Positions 16,732 to 19,168 of a stretch of DNA of 19,168 nt are shown piece after piece (position 1 is the stretch's first letter; every line of letters begins with the position of its first letter). Position numbers and translations under genes: made by a program. A model generated the notes under the pieces. The model was not told the DNA's origin. It made no database searches and saw only the letters and a list, made by a program, of their open reading frames with translations. This stretch comes from CAZTWC01 sp964617105 [NCBI: uncultured Myxococcia bacterium] (lineage in GTDB: Bacteria > CAZTWC01), in the NCBI GenBank assembly GCA_964617105.1, contig CAZTWC010000039.1, positions 1 to 19,168 on the forward strand. Reading direction: 5' to 3'.

Positions 16732-17574
16732 TTATAGTCTTTGGGCTGCTGCTTTTACAGTATTTGCCAACAACATAGTAATGGTCATGGGGCCAACTCC
16801 TCCTGGAACCGGAGTGATAGCCAGTGCTCTTTGGGCTGCTTCTTGAAATTGCACATCGCCTACTACCCGGTCATCCACTCTATTAATGCCTACATCTATG
16901 ACCACCGCTCCCGGTTTAATCCATTCCCCTTTTATAAAATAGGGCCTGCCAATGGCTGCTACCAGGATATCCGCATCCCTTACTTTTTTGTCCAGGTCTT
17001 TGGTTCGGGAATGGCAAATAGTACAAGTGGCATTTTTTTCCATAAGCATGGCAGCCATGGGTTTGCCCACAATATTGCTGCGTCCCACAATAACTGCCTC
17101 TTTTCCCTGGATATCATAATTGATATGCTCCAACATAGCCATAATTCCGGCCGGAGTACAGGGCCGCAGAGCAGGGATACCTTGAATCAGGCATCCAGTA
17201 TTGTATGGATGAAGACCATCCACATCTTTTTGTGGAGAGATGGTTCTTAACACTTTGGCTTCATCAATTTGGGGTGGGAGAGGTAGTTGAACCAGGATGC
17301 CATGCACATCGGCGGTTTGGTTGTATTCCTCCACTGTTTCTATCAAAGTTTCAGTAGAAAGATCTTCTGGCAGATGCAAAGTGTGGGATTGGATTCCGAT
17401 TTTTTTGGCTGCTTTTTTTTTCAGTCTAACATATATTTTAGAGGCCGGGTTATCACCCACCAGGAGAACATTAAGTTTTGGATGAATACCTTTGGCCACC
17501 AGTTTTTCTACTTGAGTCTTAAGGTCTTTTTTTATTATTTTTCCAATTGCTTTACCGTCAATGATCTGTTCCAT
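16732..17574 (-). CDS. folD: Bifunctional methylene-THF dehydrogenase/methenyl-THF cyclohydrolase FolD
   Basis: 280 residues, standard length. FolD interconverts 5,10-methylene- and 10-formyl-tetrahydrofolate with NADP(H). Tyr48-x3-Lys52 (SKIYVRLK) contains the catalytic lysine; VQLPLPPQID, KDVDGLHPYNTG, RPCTPAGI and the Rossmann segment VIVGRSNIVGKPMA follow in order, and VPGGVGPMTITML closes the C-terminus. The DGLHPYN segment has Leu where Phe is most common, a small change. GAGGAG 8 bases before the ATG is the ribosome site, lying inside the end of the upstream nuclease gene (5-base gap). Being next to gcvT, it takes the methylene-THF made by glycine cleavage toward formyl-THF for purine synthesis, or runs in reverse. 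Confidence 0.97.
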   Translation of the reverse strand: MEQIIDGKAIGKIIKKDLKTQVEKLVAKGIHPKLNVLLVGDNPASKIYVRLKKKAAKKIGIQSHTLHLPEDLSTETLIETVEEYNQTADVHGILVQLPLPPQIDEAKVLRTISPQKDVDGLHPYNTGCLIQGIPALRPCTPAGIMAMLEHINYDIQGKEAVIVGRSNIVGKPMAAMLMEKNATCTICHSRTKDLDKKVRDADILVAAIGRPYFIKGEWIKPGAVVIDVGINRVDDRVVGDVQFQEAAQRALAITPVPGGVGPMTITMLLANTVKAAAQRL

Positions 17575-17579
17575 AAGAA

Positions 17580-18680
17580 TTACTCCTCATACATGGAAAG
17601 ATTTTTTGTTTCACACTTTTTAGTGCTTTTTTTTCTTGTCTTTTTTATTTTACTCTTGCGAAGGTTCCTGTCAATAATTTCTGGTGTACCCTGCCAACTT
17701 TTTGTGTTAGAGCGATAAAAAGTCCGGCCATGGATTTTAGAAAAATTACTCCAATTAGAGGCCTGGGTAGATTGTTCGGAAAGAATACCAGTTATATTGG
17801 TTACTTTAGCGTCTATTTCGTCTAAAAAGTAAATCACCTGTGCTTCGGTAATGGAGGGGAGTTTTGGAGAACCATATTCATATTTGCCATGATGGCTGAG
17901 AATAATATGAAGAAAAATGGTTTTTAACTCCTCTGGGAAGTTGGTGATGCCGCTAACTTTTTCTTGGAACAGTTCGGCGCCAAGATACAGGTGACCCAGT
18001 AGTTTACCCTGGTCGGTATATTCAAATCCCATATCAATGGAAATTTCAAAGATTTTGCCCATATCATGGAGAAAAGAACCGGCAATTAAAAGGTCGCCAT
18101 TTAATTGAGGATAGAGTTGGGATATTTGGTGAGCCAACTTAACCACATGAAGAGTATGAAAGAGCAAGCCTCCGATAAAATTGTGATGGATTTTTTTAGA
18201 AGCCGGAGAGTGTTTAAAGGCCTGGCAAAATTCGGAGTCTTCTAAAAATTGGTGGATTACTGACTTGACAAAAGGATTGGTTATATTGCCCAACAATTGC
18301 CGCATCTCTTTCCACATAGTTTCTACTGGAATGGGAGACTGGGGTAGAAAATTGATTACTTGATATTGCTCCTGTTGATCTGGGGACAGGTTAAAAATTT
18401 GTTCAATCTTTATTTGCCGGGTTCCCTGGTAATCGATTATTACCCCTTTAACTTGAACGATATCTCCAGAGGCAATTTGTTTATCCAACTGGTCGGCCTG
18501 TTCCCAGATTTTTCCGTCAATATCTCCACTCTGATCACCCAGGGTTATATTAAGGTATGGTTTTCCGGCTCTGGTGAGGGCAATAGACTTACCCTTCAGC
18601 AGCAATGGCTGGTTAATTGAGGCAGATACGGGCAAATTTTTTAGCAACGATTTATTTTTCATAATCCAAAAATTAAACAT
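17580..18680 (-). CDS. YhaM-like 3'-5' exoribonuclease (OB-fold plus HD domain)
   Basis: 366 residues from ATG 18680; ATG 18662 is a possible alternative, and a TTG at 18713 lies inside a hairpin and is rejected. GGA precedes ATG 18680 by 8 bases. The N-terminal part (about 15-115) is an OB-fold nucleic-acid-binding domain (TRAGKPYLNITLGDQSGDIDGKIW). The HD domain (about 150-310) has HHNFIGGLLFHTLHV, FLHDMGKIFE (His-Asp metal pair) and ILSHHGKYEYGSP. This is the order of YhaM/CBF1 nucleases, which degrade RNA and DNA from the 3' end in Mn2+-dependent fashion. The C-terminus is strongly basic (KSKIKKTRKKSTKK), more so than I remember for the family, perhaps for RNA binding. It is the first gene of the folD-gcv-asnB operon; more distant HD hydrolases are the alternative identity. 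Confidence 0.85.
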   Translation of the reverse strand: MFNFWIMKNKSLLKNLPVSASINQPLLLKGKSIALTRAGKPYLNITLGDQSGDIDGKIWEQADQLDKQIASGDIVQVKGVIIDYQGTRQIKIEQIFNLSPDQQEQYQVINFLPQSPIPVETMWKEMRQLLGNITNPFVKSVIHQFLEDSEFCQAFKHSPASKKIHHNFIGGLLFHTLHVVKLAHQISQLYPQLNGDLLIAGSFLHDMGKIFEISIDMGFEYTDQGKLLGHLYLGAELFQEKVSGITNFPEELKTIFLHIILSHHGKYEYGSPKLPSITEAQVIYFLDEIDAKVTNITGILSEQSTQASNWSNFSKIHGRTFYRSNTKSWQGTPEIIDRNLRKSKIKKTRKKSTKKCETKNLSMYEE

Positions 18681-18690
18681 AAATTTTTCC

Positions 18691-18715
18691 GATTGGCAAG
18701 GGTAGAAAGCCAATC
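18691..18715 (-). other. Leader hairpin directly upstream of the YhaM-like gene
   Basis: GATTGGC (18691-18697) and GCCAATC (18709-18715) are perfect inverted repeats with an 11-base loop. On the - strand the hairpin ends 10 bases before ATG 18680, touching the GGA ribosome site. It may tune translation of the first operon gene. Confidence 0.45.
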
Positions 18716-18777
18716 AATGATTTTAGGCTAAAAAAAAAAATCATAAAGTCGATCATTTTTATTAAATATTTTCTGAA

Positions 18778-18806
18778 ATAATCCGATATAAGTAGTAGAT
18801 AGACAA
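18778..18806 (-). promoter_or_regulatory. Possible promoter of the yhaM-folD-gcv-asnB operon
   Basis: On the - strand TTGTCT (18806-18801) and GATTAT (18783-18778) are 17 bases apart; each matches 4 of 6 consensus bases. It would give a leader of roughly 90 bases including the hairpin at 18691-18715. The match is weak. Confidence 0.25.
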
Positions 18807-19103
18807 AAAATACTGTTTCTGAATTTACTGTAGAAAGGAAGTTAATAGTCTCAAATTAAAATTAAAATTGCCGTTGCGCTCACACTGAATCTCACGCTGT
18901 TTTTGCGACCCGCTCCTGCTCCCGGCTGAACCTCAAGTTAGTTCTCCAGTTACCATTACTAATCGTTTTACCAGTTACAATTGTTGTTGATGCTGTTGCG
19001 GTTTCTGTGGATCCCACATGACTTGCCTATTTGGCATCTATTATTTGTAGCCCAAAATATTTTTTACAAACTGATGTAACGCGGAGAATTTTACTCCTGC
19101 GAT

Positions 19104-19123
19104 AATATATAAGTTTATATATT
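19104..19123. other. Perfect AT-rich inverted repeat
   Basis: AATATATAA (19104-19112) and TTATATATT (19115-19123) pair over 9 bp with a 2-base centre. A smaller GC-richer hairpin (CGCGGAG at 19080-19086 with CTCCTGCG at 19094-19101, one bulge) lies directly beside it. It could be a transcript end, an operator or chance in AT-rich DNA. Confidence 0.35.
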
Positions 19124-19168
19124 TTAATCAGATTGTATTCACCGTGCCAATTACCGGGGATGGTGCGA

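Larger units (their letters stand above)
18714..19168. other. Right-end region without a convincing gene
   Basis: About 455 bases upstream of the - strand operon. The left 150 bases are AT-rich with a run of 11 A (18730-18740) and a possible - strand promoter. The remainder has no complete open frame with a ribosome site. On the - strand, 19027-19167 is open from the window edge (46 codons, ends IIDAK, stop TAG), the same frame continues 44 codons to 18892, and another frame (18851-18937) ends in AILILI; together they could be remains of a secreted-protein gene. A perfect AT hairpin lies at 19104-19123. No glycine riboswitch core was recognised. Confidence 0.5.

Noticed and set aside
16741-17250. 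169-codon open frame on the + strand opposite folD
   Set aside because: FolD is complete and conserved on the other strand; the translated + frame is Cys/His/Ser-rich without recognisable domains.
18717-18744. ATGATTTT ... AAAATCAT inverted repeat as a terminator
   Set aside because: The stem is made only of A/T pairs around a homopolymer run and has no following T run in either direction, so it is probably a by-product of the A tract.

Overview
The window looks like a chromosomal segment of a Gram-negative, non-enterobacterial bacterium of moderate GC content. Evidence for an outer membrane is an exported beta-barrel-type protein ending in Phe and a probable lipoprotein. The barrel protein resembles, from memory, a family (TIGR04551-like) known mainly from myxobacteria and other former Deltaproteobacteria. 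Split GcvPA/GcvPB, a CIRCE-controlled groESL and a GH57 branching enzyme fit such a lineage, but the taxonomy is inference only. No rRNA, tRNA, CRISPR array, IS element or phage gene was seen.

Left part (1-4470, + strand): the 3' part of a GH57 glycogen branching enzyme; then, behind its own extended -10 promoter, a probable lipoprotein with a degenerate calcineurin-like phosphoesterase fold, followed by the outer-membrane barrel protein. The intergenic region at 4343-4470 carries a small hairpin-forming repeat that recurs after groEL.

Centre-left (4471-6511, - strand): a two-gene gas-sensing unit, a stand-alone H-NOX heme protein followed by a soluble HAMP-like/PAS histidine kinase. Heme-pocket residues predict NO rather than O2 binding. 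No response regulator is in the window.

Centre (6512-9913, + strand): a sigma70-type promoter overlapping a CIRCE operator, then groES and groEL, a second copy of the repeat, a strong intrinsic terminator, and tsaD starting only about 10 bases after the terminator. A single-domain ComFB protein (- strand) converges on tsaD with a 6-base gap.

Right part (10332-18680, - strand): a tightly packed operon read right to left: YhaM-like OB/HD nuclease, folD, gcvT, gcvH, gcvPA, gcvPB, asnB. It links glycine cleavage with folate one-carbon metabolism. Spacings run from 1 to 33 bases. The dihydrolipoyl dehydrogenase (L protein) is not present. The last about 450 bases hold no convincing gene, only possible promoter, hairpins and short open frames on the - strand that may be gene remains.
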